Source: JAIBAC01 sp046331095
GTDB lineage: Bacteria; Actinomycetota; Acidimicrobiia; UBA2766
Direction: 5' to 3'
Assembly (NCBI GenBank): GCA_046331095.1
Contig: JAXLRM010000003.1
Coordinates: 434,001 to 498,000, forward strand
Length of the DNA stretch: 64,000 nt
The notes beneath the pieces are model-generated. The model had not been told where the DNA came from, did not search any database, and saw only the letters and a list, made by a program, of their open reading frames with translations. Below are positions 55,513 through 64,000 of this stretch, one piece after another. Numbering within the stretch: the stretch's first letter is position 1; each line of letters starts with the position of its first letter. Position numbers and translations under genes: made by a program.

Positions 55513-57231
55513 TCAGGGAGTCGTCCCCGTTTCCTGATCGGCGGTCCCGGCGCCCGGATCGGCGTTCGCCTCGCTCGCTCCTTGGTTCTCGTCGAGGGTC
55601 GCCTTGAGCGCCTCGAGCGCACCGAGGCTGTCGTCGCTGAGCGCTGCCGAGAGCCCGCCGCCACTCGACTCCCCGAAGCTCTGACGCCCGAAACCCCCGC
55701 CGCGCTTGGCACGGCCACCACCACGACCCCCGCCACCACCACGACCCCCGCCACCGCCACCACCGCGGCCTCCGCCCCTGCCTCCGTTGCCACGGCGCGA
55801 ACCCTCGGGCTCTTCGACGGCGCGCACCGAGAGACTCAGGCGCCGTCGCCCGGAGTCGATGTCGATGATCCGCACCTGCACGGCGTCGCCGGCTTTGACG
55901 ACGTCGTCGGGGCGCTCGATGCGATGGGGTGCGAGCTCGGACACGTGCACGAGGCCCTCGACCCCGTCGGCTACCTCGACGAAACTGCCGAATTCCATGT
56001 TCTTGGTCACAGTGCCCGTCACGACCTCACCGACGCTGTGGGCCCGCACGAAGGCGTCCCACGGGTTCTCGGTCGTCTGGCGCAACGACAGGCTGATCCG
56101 GTCCCGCGAGGGATCGATCTCGAGGACCTTGACCTGCACCGCGGTGCCCGGCTTGACCACCTTGCGCGGGTCGCGTTGGCGACCCCAGGTGAGCTCGCTC
56201 ACGTGGACCAACCCGTCGGCACCACCGATGTCCACGAACGCACCGATGTCGGTGACGGTCGAGATCACCCCGTCGACGACGTCGCCTGGCTTGATCCGGC
56301 GCATCACGTCGGCGCGCTGGGTCTTACGCACCTCCTCGAGGATCGCCCGGCGACTCATGACGACACGGAACCGCTTCGGGTCGGCCTCGATGATCTTGGC
56401 CGTGACCTCCTGACCCACGTAGGGGTTCAGGTCGGAGACCGGCCGCACGTCGACGAGGGACGCGGGCACGAACCCGTCGACACCGATGTCCACGCGGAGG
56501 CCACCTTTGACAGCGGCGACCACCGTGCCGGTCACGATGCCTTCGCCTGCCATGGCGGTCTCGATCGCCTTCCACGCCTCGTCGAGGTCGAGGCGCGCGG
56601 TCGAGAGCCGCACGAGCGGGTCCGCCGGCGACGCCGTGAGCACCAAGGCATGCACAGCGTCGCCTACCGCGAGGATCTCGTCGGGACGCACGTTGCCGGT
56701 GACCGAGAGCTCCCTGGTAGGCAGGAAGCCCTCCCGCCATGTGCCGAGGTCGACGAGGGCGCCGTCGCTCTCGAGCTTTACCACCGTGCCGTCGACCAGG
56801 TCACCGGCACCGAAGGGAAGGACCCGGGCGTGCGCGGACACGTCGGGGGTCAGGTCGACGAGCGCGCCCACCTGCGAACCGTCGGGCTGCGGCCCGGCCG
56901 CGGACTGCCGTTCGCCCTCCGGCTGCGGTGCGGCATCCCGCCGTGGTTCGGCCACGGGCTGCGAGCCGGCCACCGGTTCGGGCTCGGGCTCGGCCACCGG
57001 TTGGAGCTCGACCACGGCGGCCGGGTCCGGTCCTGCTTCGTCATCCGGTGCAGCTGCCGGCCTGGTCCCTGGAACCGGTGGCGCCCCTTCGGGCGGCACT
57101 ATCAGGGCGTCGACGCCAGGCTGCGGCGCTGGCGCCTGCGGGGCGGCTTCGCTCGGCGCCGCTGCGTCAGGGTCGGGCTCGGTCGTCACGTCGGCTTCAC
57201 TCCGGGTGGGGCGGACGTGCCTCTCGGACAC
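55513..57231 (-). CDS. S1 RNA-binding protein with disordered N-terminus and RGG tail
   Basis: 572 aa. A Pro/Ala/Glu-rich tail of about 125 residues precedes four S1 domains (for example GDVVDGVISTVTDIGAFVDI and GEVVTGTVTKNMEFGSFVEV), then a Gly/Arg-rich RGG stretch (about 475-515) and an acidic end. The repeats match ribosomal protein S1/RpsA, but RGG boxes are unusual there, so it may be a second S1-like RNA-binding protein. The start is uncertain: GTG at 57231, or GTG at 57189 with GGAG about ten bases upstream. It follows the aldehyde dehydrogenase gene by 40 bp. Confidence 0.88.
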   Translation of the reverse strand: MSERHVRPTRSEADVTTEPDPDAAAPSEAAPQAPAPQPGVDALIVPPEGAPPVPGTRPAAAPDDEAGPDPAAVVELQPVAEPEPEPVAGSQPVAEPRRDAAPQPEGERQSAAGPQPDGSQVGALVDLTPDVSAHARVLPFGAGDLVDGTVVKLESDGALVDLGTWREGFLPTRELSVTGNVRPDEILAVGDAVHALVLTASPADPLVRLSTARLDLDEAWKAIETAMAGEGIVTGTVVAAVKGGLRVDIGVDGFVPASLVDVRPVSDLNPYVGQEVTAKIIEADPKRFRVVMSRRAILEEVRKTQRADVMRRIKPGDVVDGVISTVTDIGAFVDIGGADGLVHVSELTWGRQRDPRKVVKPGTAVQVKVLEIDPSRDRISLSLRQTTENPWDAFVRAHSVGEVVTGTVTKNMEFGSFVEVADGVEGLVHVSELAPHRIERPDDVVKAGDAVQVRIIDIDSGRRRLSLSVRAVEEPEGSRRGNGGRGGGRGGGGGGGRGGGGGRGGGRAKRGGGFGRQSFGESSGGGLSAALSDDSLGALEALKATLDENQGASEANADPGAGTADQETGTTP

Positions 57232-57271
57232 GGCCGCCGTCGTCGTCCACAGTCATCGCGGTCGGGCCACA

Positions 57272-58714
57272 CTACTGCGGTGGGGGAAGCTGGATGGACT
57301 TGACCTCGCAGAACTCCTCGAGACCGAAACGGCCGTTCTCGCGGCCGTAGCCGGACTGCTTGTAGCCGCCGAAAGGGGCGAGGGGGTTGTACCGGGCACC
57401 GTTGACGTCGACCTGGCCCGTGCGCAGCCGCCGTGCGACCGCGACCGCCCTGTCCTGGTCGGCGCCGAACACACCCCCGGCGAGGCCGTAGACCGTGTCG
57501 TTGGCGATCGCGACGGCGTCGTCGTCGTCGGTGTAGGTGAGGATCGACAGGACCGGCCCGAAGATCTCCTCCTGCGCGATCGTCATCGACGGCTCCACGT
57601 CGGCGAACACCGTCGGCCGCACAAAGTAGCCGCCTGCCAGCTCCTCGGGCACGTCCGGTGCCTCGGGCCCGCCCGTCACGAGCGTGGCACCCTCGTCGAT
57701 GCCCTGGCGGATGTAGCCGACCACGCGGTCGCGCTGGACCGCGGAGACCATCGGGCCGAGCTTGACGCCGCGTTCGGACGGGTCGCCGACGGTGAAGGAC
57801 TCCGCCGCGGCACGGACGAGCTCGACGGCCTCGTCGCGGCGGCCCTCGGGCACGAGGAGACGCGTCCATGCGCTGCAGGTCTGACCGCCGTTGAGGTAGG
57901 CGCTGTTGACGCCGGCCCTGATCGCAGCGGGGAAGTCGGCGTCGTCGAGAAGGATGCACGCCGACTTGCCGCCCATCTCGAGGGCGACCTTCTTGGCGGT
58001 CGCCGCCGCGACCTCCGCGACACGCTTGCCCGCACGCGTGGAGCCCGTGAACGAGACCATGTCGACGTCCGGGTGGGCTGCGAGCGCCTCACCCACCACG
58101 GGCCCGAAGCCCGTCACGAGGTTGAACACCCCGGCAGGCAGCCCTGCTGCGTCGACGATGTCGGCGAGGACGAAAGCCGACAGCGGCGCCACCTCGCTCG
58201 GCTTGACCACCACCGTGTTGCCGGCGAGCAGGGCCGGGAACACCTTCACGGCCACCTGGTTCAGCGGGTAGTTCCACGGGGTGATCGCGGCGACGACGCC
58301 GACGGGCTCGCGTACCACGACCGAGTTGGCGATGCGCTCCTCCCACGCGAACGACTCCGCGAGGTCGACCATCGCCCGCGCGTGGGTGACCGACAGGCCG
58401 GCCTGGATCGGCACCGCGAGCGCGATCGGCATCCCCACCTCGCGGCTGATCGTCGCGCCGAGCTCGTCGGCGCGGGCCTCGAGGCCCTCCGCGATCGCCT
58501 GCACGAACTTGGCGCGATCCGCGATCGAGGTCGCCGCCCACGCGTCGAATGCACGCCGGGCGGCCGCGACGGCGTCGTCGACGGCGCCGGTCCCGCACTC
58601 GGGCACCGACGCCATCACCGCGCCAGTGGCCGCGTCGTGGACGTCGATCGTGCCCGCGTCGGCGGAGGTGGCGACCCAGGCCCCGTCAACGTAGATCCCG
58701 TCGTGGCGTCGCAT
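57272..58714 (-). CDS. Aldehyde dehydrogenase family protein
   Basis: 480 aa NAD(P)-dependent aldehyde dehydrogenase. Cofactor site TPWNYPLNQ, Gly motif FTGSTRAG, general base LEMGGKSA, and catalytic Cys in NGGQTCSAWT are all present, as is EEIFGPVLS. ATG at 58714 with GAGGAGGG six bases upstream; the ORF to 58735 is longer than needed. Last gene of the TetR-MBL-ACAD-ALDH cluster; probably oxidises an aldehyde made in fatty-acid or xenobiotic breakdown. Confidence 0.95.
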   Translation of the reverse strand: MRRHDGIYVDGAWVATSADAGTIDVHDAATGAVMASVPECGTGAVDDAVAAARRAFDAWAATSIADRAKFVQAIAEGLEARADELGATISREVGMPIALAVPIQAGLSVTHARAMVDLAESFAWEERIANSVVVREPVGVVAAITPWNYPLNQVAVKVFPALLAGNTVVVKPSEVAPLSAFVLADIVDAAGLPAGVFNLVTGFGPVVGEALAAHPDVDMVSFTGSTRAGKRVAEVAAATAKKVALEMGGKSACILLDDADFPAAIRAGVNSAYLNGGQTCSAWTRLLVPEGRRDEAVELVRAAAESFTVGDPSERGVKLGPMVSAVQRDRVVGYIRQGIDEGATLVTGGPEAPDVPEELAGGYFVRPTVFADVEPSMTIAQEEIFGPVLSILTYTDDDDAVAIANDTVYGLAGGVFGADQDRAVAVARRLRTGQVDVNGARYNPLAPFGGYKQSGYGRENGRFGLEEFCEVKSIQLPPPQ

Positions 58715-58736
58715 CGCCGTCCCTCCTCGGTGCACG

Positions 58737-59963
58737 CTATTCAGCGTAGGGGCGCAGCTCGCGGCGCGCGATCGTCATCTTGTGGACCTCGTCGGGTCCG
58801 TCGGCGAGGTGAAGCGTGCGGGCGTGGGCGTACATCTGGGCGAGCGGGAACACCTGGGACACTCCCCCGCCGCCGTGGGCCTGGATCGCACGGTCGCTCA
58901 CCCAGGTGGCGAGCTCGGCCGCGGCCACCTTGATCGCGGCTATCTCGGTGCGCGCCGACTTGTTGCCGGCGGTGTCCATCATCCAGGCAGCCTTCAGGAC
59001 GAGCAGGCGGGTCTGCTCGATGCGGATGCGCGCCTCGGCGATCCAGTCCTGGATCACACCCTGGCGCGCGAGCGACTTGCCGAACGCGTGACGCTCGATC
59101 GCACGCAGGCACATGAGCTGCAACGCCCGCTCGGACAGGCCGATCGCACGCATGCAGTGGTGGATCCGGCCCGGCCCGAGACGCTCCTGCGCGAGACGGA
59201 AGCCCTCACCTTCGCCGCCGAGGAGGTTCTCGACGGGGACGCGCACGTCCTGGAAGAGCAGCTCGGGATGGCCGCCGCGATCGTGGTAGCCGAACACGCT
59301 GATCTCGTTGTTCACCTTGACGCCGGGGTGGTCGCGGGGCACGAGCACCATCGACTGCTGGTGGTACGTGTCGGCGTCGGGATCGTTCTTGCCCATGAAG
59401 ATGAGGACCCCGCAGCGCGGGTCGAGCGCACCGGTCGTGAACCACTTGCGCCCGTTGAGGACGTAGTGGTCGCCGTCGCGGACGATGCGGCTCTGGATGT
59501 TGGTCGCGTCCGACGACGCCACGTCGGGTTCGGTCATCGCGAAGCCAGAACGGATCTCGCCCGCGAGCAGCGGTGCGAGCCAGCGCTCCTTCTGCTCGGG
59601 GGTCCCGAAGCGGGACAGCAGTTCCATGTTGCCGGTGTCGGGTGCGGAGCAGTTCATGGTCTCCGACGCGAACCCGATCCAGCCCATCAACTCCGCCAGC
59701 GGTGCGTACTCGAGGTTGGTGAGCCCGGGGCCTGTCCCGTCTCCCTCGCCGCCACCGGACTCGGGCGGCAGGAACAGGTTCCACAGCCCTCGGGAGCGCG
59801 CCTCGACCTTGAGGTCCTCGAGGACCGGTGGTGCCTGATGGGGCCCGGGACTCCGCTCGATCTGGGCGTAGTAGTCGGCTTCGGCCGGGAAGACCTTCTC
59901 GTCCATGAAAGCCTGGACCCGGTCGCACCAGTCCTGGGTCGTGTCGGACAACGCGAAATCCAT
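58737..59963 (-). CDS. Acyl-CoA dehydrogenase
   Basis: 408 aa flavoprotein of the ACAD family, close to bacterial ACAD10/11-like enzymes in its C-terminal part (QAHGGGGVSQVFPLAQMYAHARTLHLADGPDEVH). FAMTEPDVASSD and the WFTTGALDPRC region form the FAD/substrate site. It would oxidise an acyl-CoA, passing electrons to ETF. ATG at 59963 with GGAGAGGA upstream. 22 bp before the aldehyde dehydrogenase gene and 36 bp after the MBL gene. Confidence 0.95.
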   Translation of the reverse strand: MDFALSDTTQDWCDRVQAFMDEKVFPAEADYYAQIERSPGPHQAPPVLEDLKVEARSRGLWNLFLPPESGGGEGDGTGPGLTNLEYAPLAELMGWIGFASETMNCSAPDTGNMELLSRFGTPEQKERWLAPLLAGEIRSGFAMTEPDVASSDATNIQSRIVRDGDHYVLNGRKWFTTGALDPRCGVLIFMGKNDPDADTYHQQSMVLVPRDHPGVKVNNEISVFGYHDRGGHPELLFQDVRVPVENLLGGEGEGFRLAQERLGPGRIHHCMRAIGLSERALQLMCLRAIERHAFGKSLARQGVIQDWIAEARIRIEQTRLLVLKAAWMMDTAGNKSARTEIAAIKVAAAELATWVSDRAIQAHGGGGVSQVFPLAQMYAHARTLHLADGPDEVHKMTIARRELRPYAE

Positions 59964-59999
59964 CTCGTCCTCTCCGGGTCTCTGCGCAAGGCCGCCGGG

Positions 60000-60989
60000 T
60001 CAGTCGCCAGATACTGGCCCGTCGCCGCCGGCGCCGGCCACGTAACCGGTTCGCGGGGAGTGCTCGGCCATCCACGTGAACATCGAGAGCGCGTCGACGG
60101 TGTCGTCCGAGCCGAACTCGCGGTAGTTGCGCGCCACGACCGAGACGACGCGTTCGGGCTCCGCCCAGCCTGCGTAGGGACCGAGGTCGATCCTCGCAGC
60201 GGCGTCGAGCAGCGGTGTCCCGCGCTCGAACGCGTCCCGTGCCTCGGACCTGACGTGCTCGAAGTAGCCGCGCATCTCGAGCGCGGCCGCCGGTGTGCAC
60301 ACGGGGCCGTGGCCGGGGACGACGGTCTCGGCGTCGAGGCCAGCGACGAGCTCGAGCGCCGCGATCCAGGTCTCGGTGTCGCCGTCCCACGCGATCGGGG
60401 CGCAGAGCCGGAACAGGATGTCGCCGCAGAAGACGACCCCCTCCGACTCGACGTGGGCGATCACGTCACCGCGGGTGTGGGCCGGACCCACGTGCAAGAG
60501 GCGCACGCCGACGCCGCCGACGTCGAGGACGAGCTCGTCGTCGAAGACCGTCGTGGGCGGCGTGACCACGATGCCGTCGAAGTCGAAGCGAGCGCCGGCG
60601 TCCGCGAAGTAGCGCCCCAGGGGTGTGTCCGCGGGGGCGGCGAGAAGGGCTGCGAGCAGCGCCGGCGCGATCCTGGTCATGTCCTCGGCACAGTGGCGAT
60701 GTCCGATCAGCTCGGCACCGGCCTCGGCGAGGAGCTGGTTGCCCCAGCAGTGATCGCCGTTGTCGTGGGTGTTGACGCAGCGGCGCACCGGCCGGCCGAT
60801 CGCGTCGAGCAGGCGCCGCGTGTGGGCGAGGTCGAAGAACGTGTCGACGAGAAGGACGTCGTCACCGCTGGAGACGACGCCTGCGTTCGAGAGCCCGAAA
60901 CCGCCGTCGGGCTGCAAGTACGCGCCGGTGGTCGTGCCGAGCTTGTGCAGTCCCTCGGTGTAGGGCGTCGCGCCGGCCGCGGTGTTCAT
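60000..60989 (-). CDS. MBL-fold metallo-hydrolase
   Basis: 329 aa. The metal-binding motif THDNGDHCWGN stands for the usual H-x-H-x-D-H, with Asn in place of the second position, a known variant of the family; further ligands lie in GHRHC, VGPAHTRGD and VPGHGPV. Hydrolysis of a thioester, lactone or ester is likely, in line with the neighbouring CoA enzymes. A GGGAG abuts the ATG at 60989, so the start may be shifted. Confidence 0.88.
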   Translation of the reverse strand: MNTAAGATPYTEGLHKLGTTTGAYLQPDGGFGLSNAGVVSSGDDVLLVDTFFDLAHTRRLLDAIGRPVRRCVNTHDNGDHCWGNQLLAEAGAELIGHRHCAEDMTRIAPALLAALLAAPADTPLGRYFADAGARFDFDGIVVTPPTTVFDDELVLDVGGVGVRLLHVGPAHTRGDVIAHVESEGVVFCGDILFRLCAPIAWDGDTETWIAALELVAGLDAETVVPGHGPVCTPAAALEMRGYFEHVRSEARDAFERGTPLLDAAARIDLGPYAGWAEPERVVSVVARNYREFGSDDTVDALSMFTWMAEHSPRTGYVAGAGGDGPVSGD

Positions 60990-61029
60990 CTCCCGATGCT
61001 GCCACCAAGTCGTTGCGGGCGCGGTGACC

Positions 61030-61680
61030 CTAGGCGGAGAGGGAGCCCGTGACGGTCTGGAAGATGATCATCGCCGGAGTTGCGATCATGGCCTCGGGGC
61101 TGGGACCGAAGCGCTCCAGCTCGGAGTGGTACGCACCGACGCGCTCGATCATCGCGACCAGCGACGCGGCGGCCGCGTAAGGGTCGATGCGCGCCGACAC
61201 GTGTCCGGCGTCGCGGAACTCGCTGATCTTGGCGCACAGGTGATCGGTGAGCTGCTGCACCGACGCGAGGCGCGCCTCGCCGAAGCGGCGGTCACCCTCC
61301 TCTGCTGCGAGGTTACGGACCCGCATGACCGCATGGTGGGTGTCCCACAGACCGACGTACGCGGCGATCAGGCGGCGGGCACGCTCGATGCCCGCGTCGG
61401 CCTCCCAGGGTCCGTCGATGATCTCGACGATCGGCTCGACTGCGTCGACGACCTCCCACGCCAGCACCAGGACCGCATCGTCGGCGTCCTTGAAGTACTG
61501 GTAGAAGGTCGCAGGCGACGAGCCGACCCTCCGGGCGATGTCGACGACACGCAGGTCGCGCAGGCCCTTCTCGCGGAGGAGCTCCTCGGTGGCGTCCAGG
61601 AGCCTGCGACGCGTCTCCATGCCCCTGCGGCCCAATGTGCGGCCGTCGAGGGCGACCGTGTCGTCTTGCCCGGCTCCCAT
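61030..61680 (-). CDS. TetR-family transcriptional regulator
   Basis: 216 aa. The N-terminal HTH (TRRRLLDATEELLREKGLRD ... ARRVGSSPATFYQYFKDADD) is clear; the C-terminal helical domain would bind a ligand, plausibly an acyl-CoA or aldehyde from the adjacent pathway. It heads the four-gene minus-strand cluster and likely represses it. ATG at 61680 preferred to a GTG at 61689. A candidate operator lies just upstream at 61696-61712. Confidence 0.93.
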   Translation of the reverse strand: MGAGQDDTVALDGRTLGRRGMETRRRLLDATEELLREKGLRDLRVVDIARRVGSSPATFYQYFKDADDAVLVLAWEVVDAVEPIVEIIDGPWEADAGIERARRLIAAYVGLWDTHHAVMRVRNLAAEEGDRRFGEARLASVQQLTDHLCAKISEFRDAGHVSARIDPYAAAASLVAMIERVGAYHSELERFGPSPEAMIATPAMIIFQTVTGSLSA

Positions 61681-61695
61681 CGGCTCCACCTCGGA

Positions 61696-61712
61696 TCTGA
61701 TGAGGCGTCAGA
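61696..61712. promoter_or_regulatory. Imperfect palindrome, candidate TetR operator
   Basis: TCTGATGAGGCGTCAGA: seven-base arms matching at six positions, 16 bp upstream of the TetR start. TetR regulators usually bind such sites and repress themselves. It also overlaps the last codons and stop of the histidine kinase gene, which limits where the promoter can be. Confidence 0.5.
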
Positions 61713-61714
61713 TG

Positions 61715-63178
61715 CTAGTGCCCGTGCCGATCTCCGCCGTCGTGTGCTGCCTCACCGTGTCCGACGGGCAGCGCGACGACGAACGTCGAAGGCGCGTCGT
61801 CGCTCACTGTCAGCGTCGCGCCGACCTGCGCGCACAGGGCTGCCGCGATCGAGAGGCCGAGACCCGAACCGGGACGTGCATGCGCGTCCGAGCCGCGTGC
61901 GAACCGTTCGAAGACGCGGTCGCGGTCCTCGGGCGCGACCCCGGGCCCCTCGTCGTGGACCTCGACGCGCATCGCCGCCGACTCCACCGGCCGCACCGTC
62001 GTGGTGATGCGGCCGCGGCCGTGCACGACGGCGTTGTCCACGAGGGCGTCGAGCACACGGCGCAGCACCTCGGGGTCGGTCCACACGTACCCACCCGGCG
62101 ACGTATCCACGACGACGACGTCACGCCCACCGACGTCGGCACGGCGCCGCGTCGCCGCCGCCACCGCTCCCGCGACCTCGGCCGGCGCGACCCAGGCTCC
62201 CGAGCGCACCGATGTGCCGTCGACGCGGGTGAGGTCGAGGACGTCCTCGACGAGGTCGCCGAGACGCGCTGCCTCGGTGCGCATCTCGACCAGCATCTGC
62301 TCACGCTCGGCAGGGTCGATGTCGGGATGGCGCGCGAGCAGGTCGAGGTTGCCACGCAACGACGTCACCGGCGTGCGCAGCTCGTGGGACGCGTCCGCGA
62401 GGAAGCGCCGCTGGCTCTCCAGGGTCTCGTGCGACCTCTGCTGCGCGCCGCGCAGCCGCACGAGCATCGCGTCGAAGGCGCGCGCGAGGCGGCCGACTTC
62501 GTCTTCCCGGTCGGGAACCGGCACCCGCAGCGACGGGTCCTCGGTCGCCGCGACCGCCTCGGCGGTCTCGCGCATCCTGCGCACCGGCTTCAGGGCCCAC
62601 CCGGCGGTCAGTGCAGTGGCGCCGGCGACGAGGGCCGCGACGAGAACCCCGCCGGCCACCAGGAGGAACCCGAGCCGTCGCTGCTGGGTGACGATCTGGG
62701 TCACGGGTGTGCCCACGAGGACCGCGCCTCTCGGATAGCCGACGGCGAAGAGCCGGTACGGCACGTCCTCGACGCGGGACGTCCAACCGTGTACGCCCGC
62801 ACCGCGGAGTGCGATCTCGGCTGCGTCGGAATCGGCCGTCACGGCGTCGCCGCGCTCGAGGGCGTCGTCGCGGGGCTTGGCGTCGCGGTCGAGGAAGGTG
62901 ACGACGTCGGGATCGGCGCCGGCGTCCCGCGGGCGCTGCGACAGGGCCCCGCGGCGTCGCGGCCCCATCCCCCGCACTCCCTGCGGCTGCCCGTCGGGGT
63001 CGGTCGTCACCGTGGGAGAGCCTTGCTCCTGTCCGGCGAGCACGTTGGCGGCACCGGCCAGGGCTACGTCGGTGTTGCGGAAGGCGCTGCGCAGCTGCGC
63101 CGCGAAGAGCGCCCCGGCGAAGAGCACGTACACCGCGACCACGATCCCCGTCGTGATCAGCGTGAGCCGCAACCGCAA
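61715..63178 (-). CDS. Sensor histidine kinase
   Basis: 487 aa. Two TM helices (about 7-28 and 162-184) bracket an extracellular sensor; HAMP, HisKA (phospho-acceptor His in FLADASHELRTPVTSL) and HATPase (VLDALVDNAVVHGRG, EGPGVAPEDRDRVF, GSGLGLSIAAAL) follow. It matches the MprB/BaeS-like type. The TTG at 63178 follows the regulator stop by 3 bp with GGGAGG in range, so it is translated with the regulator. Signal unknown. Confidence 0.94.
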   Translation of the reverse strand: MRLRLTLITTGIVVAVYVLFAGALFAAQLRSAFRNTDVALAGAANVLAGQEQGSPTVTTDPDGQPQGVRGMGPRRRGALSQRPRDAGADPDVVTFLDRDAKPRDDALERGDAVTADSDAAEIALRGAGVHGWTSRVEDVPYRLFAVGYPRGAVLVGTPVTQIVTQQRRLGFLLVAGGVLVAALVAGATALTAGWALKPVRRMRETAEAVAATEDPSLRVPVPDREDEVGRLARAFDAMLVRLRGAQQRSHETLESQRRFLADASHELRTPVTSLRGNLDLLARHPDIDPAEREQMLVEMRTEAARLGDLVEDVLDLTRVDGTSVRSGAWVAPAEVAGAVAAATRRRADVGGRDVVVVDTSPGGYVWTDPEVLRRVLDALVDNAVVHGRGRITTTVRPVESAAMRVEVHDEGPGVAPEDRDRVFERFARGSDAHARPGSGLGLSIAAALCAQVGATLTVSDDAPSTFVVALPVGHGEAAHDGGDRHGH

Positions 63179-63181
63179 CCC

Positions 63182-63859
63182 TCAGCCCTCCCGCAGCGCG
63201 AAACCGACTCCGCGCACCGTGTGCAGCAGCCGCGGTGCGCCACCGGCCTCGAGCTTGCGTCGCAGGTACCCGACATAGACGTCGACGGTGTTGGGCTCCG
63301 CCTCGAACTCGTGGCCCCACACGCGCTCGAGCAGTTGGAAGCGGTCGAGCACCTGACCGGGGTGCCGCATGAACATCTCGAGCAGGTCGAACTCGCGGCG
63401 GGTCAGGTCGAGGTCGGCGTCACCGCGGCTCACGGCCCGGGTCGCGGGGTCGAGGGTCAGGTCGTCGAAGCGCAGCGGCCCGGACTCGTCACCGCGGCGG
63501 CGCAGGAGAGCCTCGATCCGCGCGAGGAGCTCCTCGATCGCGAACGGCTTCCCGAGGTAGTCGTCGGCGCCGCTCTGGAGCCCGACGACACGGTCGGCAA
63601 CCTCGCTGCGGGCGGTGAGCATCAGGATCGGCACGTCGTTGCCGAGCGAGCGCAGCCGCGTGCACACGTCGAGGCCGTCGATGTCGGGCAGACCGAGGTC
63701 GAGCACGACCGCTGCGGGCAGCGAGCGCCGCACGGTGTCGAGTGCGGCCTCACCGTCGATGGCGACCGCGGTCGCGTACCCCTCGAGGCGCAGGGCCCGC
63801 GCGGCCATCGCCGCGATGGCGGGATCGTCGTCGACCACGAGGATCAGCTCTCCCGCCAT
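63182..63859 (-). CDS. OmpR-family response regulator
   Basis: 225 aa. Receiver domain with DD near residues 10-11, phospho-acceptor Asp in VVLDLGLPDIDG, Thr/Lys switch in MLTARSE and GKPFAIEELLARI; then a winged-helix DNA-binding domain (LTRREFDLLEMFMRHPGQVL ... TVDVYVGYLRRKLE). Partner of the downstream kinase and similar to MprA. The ATG at 63859 is the natural start. Confidence 0.96.
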   Translation of the reverse strand: MAGELILVVDDDPAIAAMAARALRLEGYATAVAIDGEAALDTVRRSLPAAVVLDLGLPDIDGLDVCTRLRSLGNDVPILMLTARSEVADRVVGLQSGADDYLGKPFAIEELLARIEALLRRRGDESGPLRFDDLTLDPATRAVSRGDADLDLTRREFDLLEMFMRHPGQVLDRFQLLERVWGHEFEAEPNTVDVYVGYLRRKLEAGGAPRLLHTVRGVGFALREG

Positions 63860-63872
63860 CGCGGCCCCAGGC

Positions 63873-64000
63873 CTAAGAGTCCGCCGGGGTACCGGGCTCC
63901 TCCACCACGCCGGTGTCGACCGTGGCGGCGGGAGGTGCAGCAGGAGGCGTGTAGACGGGTGCGGCCGCGACCGCCGCGGGCTGGGCCGGCACAGGTGCGT
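63873..64000 (-). CDS. C-terminal end of a Pro/Ala-rich protein, cut by the window edge
   Basis: 42 codons ending PAATVDTGVVEEPGTPADS and TAG at 63873. Pro/Ala-rich, as in a disordered tail; nothing upstream is visible, so no function can be given. It ends 13 bp before the response regulator on the same strand and may be co-transcribed with it. Confidence 0.6.
   Translation of the reverse strand, partial: APVPAQPAAVAAAPVYTPPAAPPAATVDTGVVEEPGTPADS

Overview
The window is very GC-rich DNA from a high-GC actinobacterium. GTG and TTG starts, 1-4 bp overlaps between neighbouring genes, eukaryote-like Ser/Thr kinases, FHA domains, WXG100 proteins, a SARP/BTAD regulator and an archaeal-like valyl-tRNA synthetase all fit that group. 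A lineage such as Acidimicrobiia is my inference; no rRNA gene or taxonomic marker here proves it.

Layout. 27-5568: valS, a CPBP membrane protease and a secreted NHL propeller protein. 5784-7240: a broken second copy of a small GGQ (ArfB-like) gene, five hairpin repeats and the stump of an IgGFc-binding-type gene. 7264-10411: a cell-wall operon (lipoprotein, amidase, zinc-ribbon protein, M15 peptidase) divergent from a Ser/Thr kinase at 10530. 12229-17169: three zinc-ribbon membrane proteins, followed by a vapBC module flanked by a direct repeat. 17957-26815: a lipoprotein and a run of propeller/FN3 protein, MoxR, DUF58, transglutaminase-like protein and zinc-ribbon/septum-domain protein. 27027-33734: TIR-TM-propeller protein, SARP regulator and Ser/Thr kinase, divergent from a sigma factor at 33829.

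34401-42156 is a type VII secretion (ESX/WXG100) locus: an FHA-FtsK/SpoIIIE ATPase, an unidentified protein, three small proteins (one a clear WXG100) and an effector-like gene with an AT-rich tip. Its frames are cut by dozens of small insertions and deletions while residues between them stay well conserved, so I annotate these genes as frame-disrupted and suspect consensus error at least as much as decay. An orphan FN3/SH3-like tail (42210-42773) follows, about 95% identical over part of its length to the end of the propeller/FN3 gene 16 kb away.

43074-50327: a Ser/Thr kinase coupled to an FHA-FHA-ABC exporter, then three zinc-ribbon membrane proteins on the other strand. 50479-64000: the intact GGQ gene with two hairpin repeats, ahcY, an M20 peptidase, an iron-sulfur RecB-family nuclease, an S1-domain protein, a catabolic cluster (aldehyde dehydrogenase, acyl-CoA dehydrogenase, MBL hydrolase, TetR) and a two-component system.

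Common thread. Three kinases, four FHA domains, nine zinc-ribbon proteins (most of them membrane-anchored), wall hydrolases, a MoxR module, a sigma factor, a SARP regulator, a TIR protein and a T7SS sit together and share domains across operons. This looks like an envelope-signalling and secretion region, interspersed with three families of palindromic intergenic repeats.
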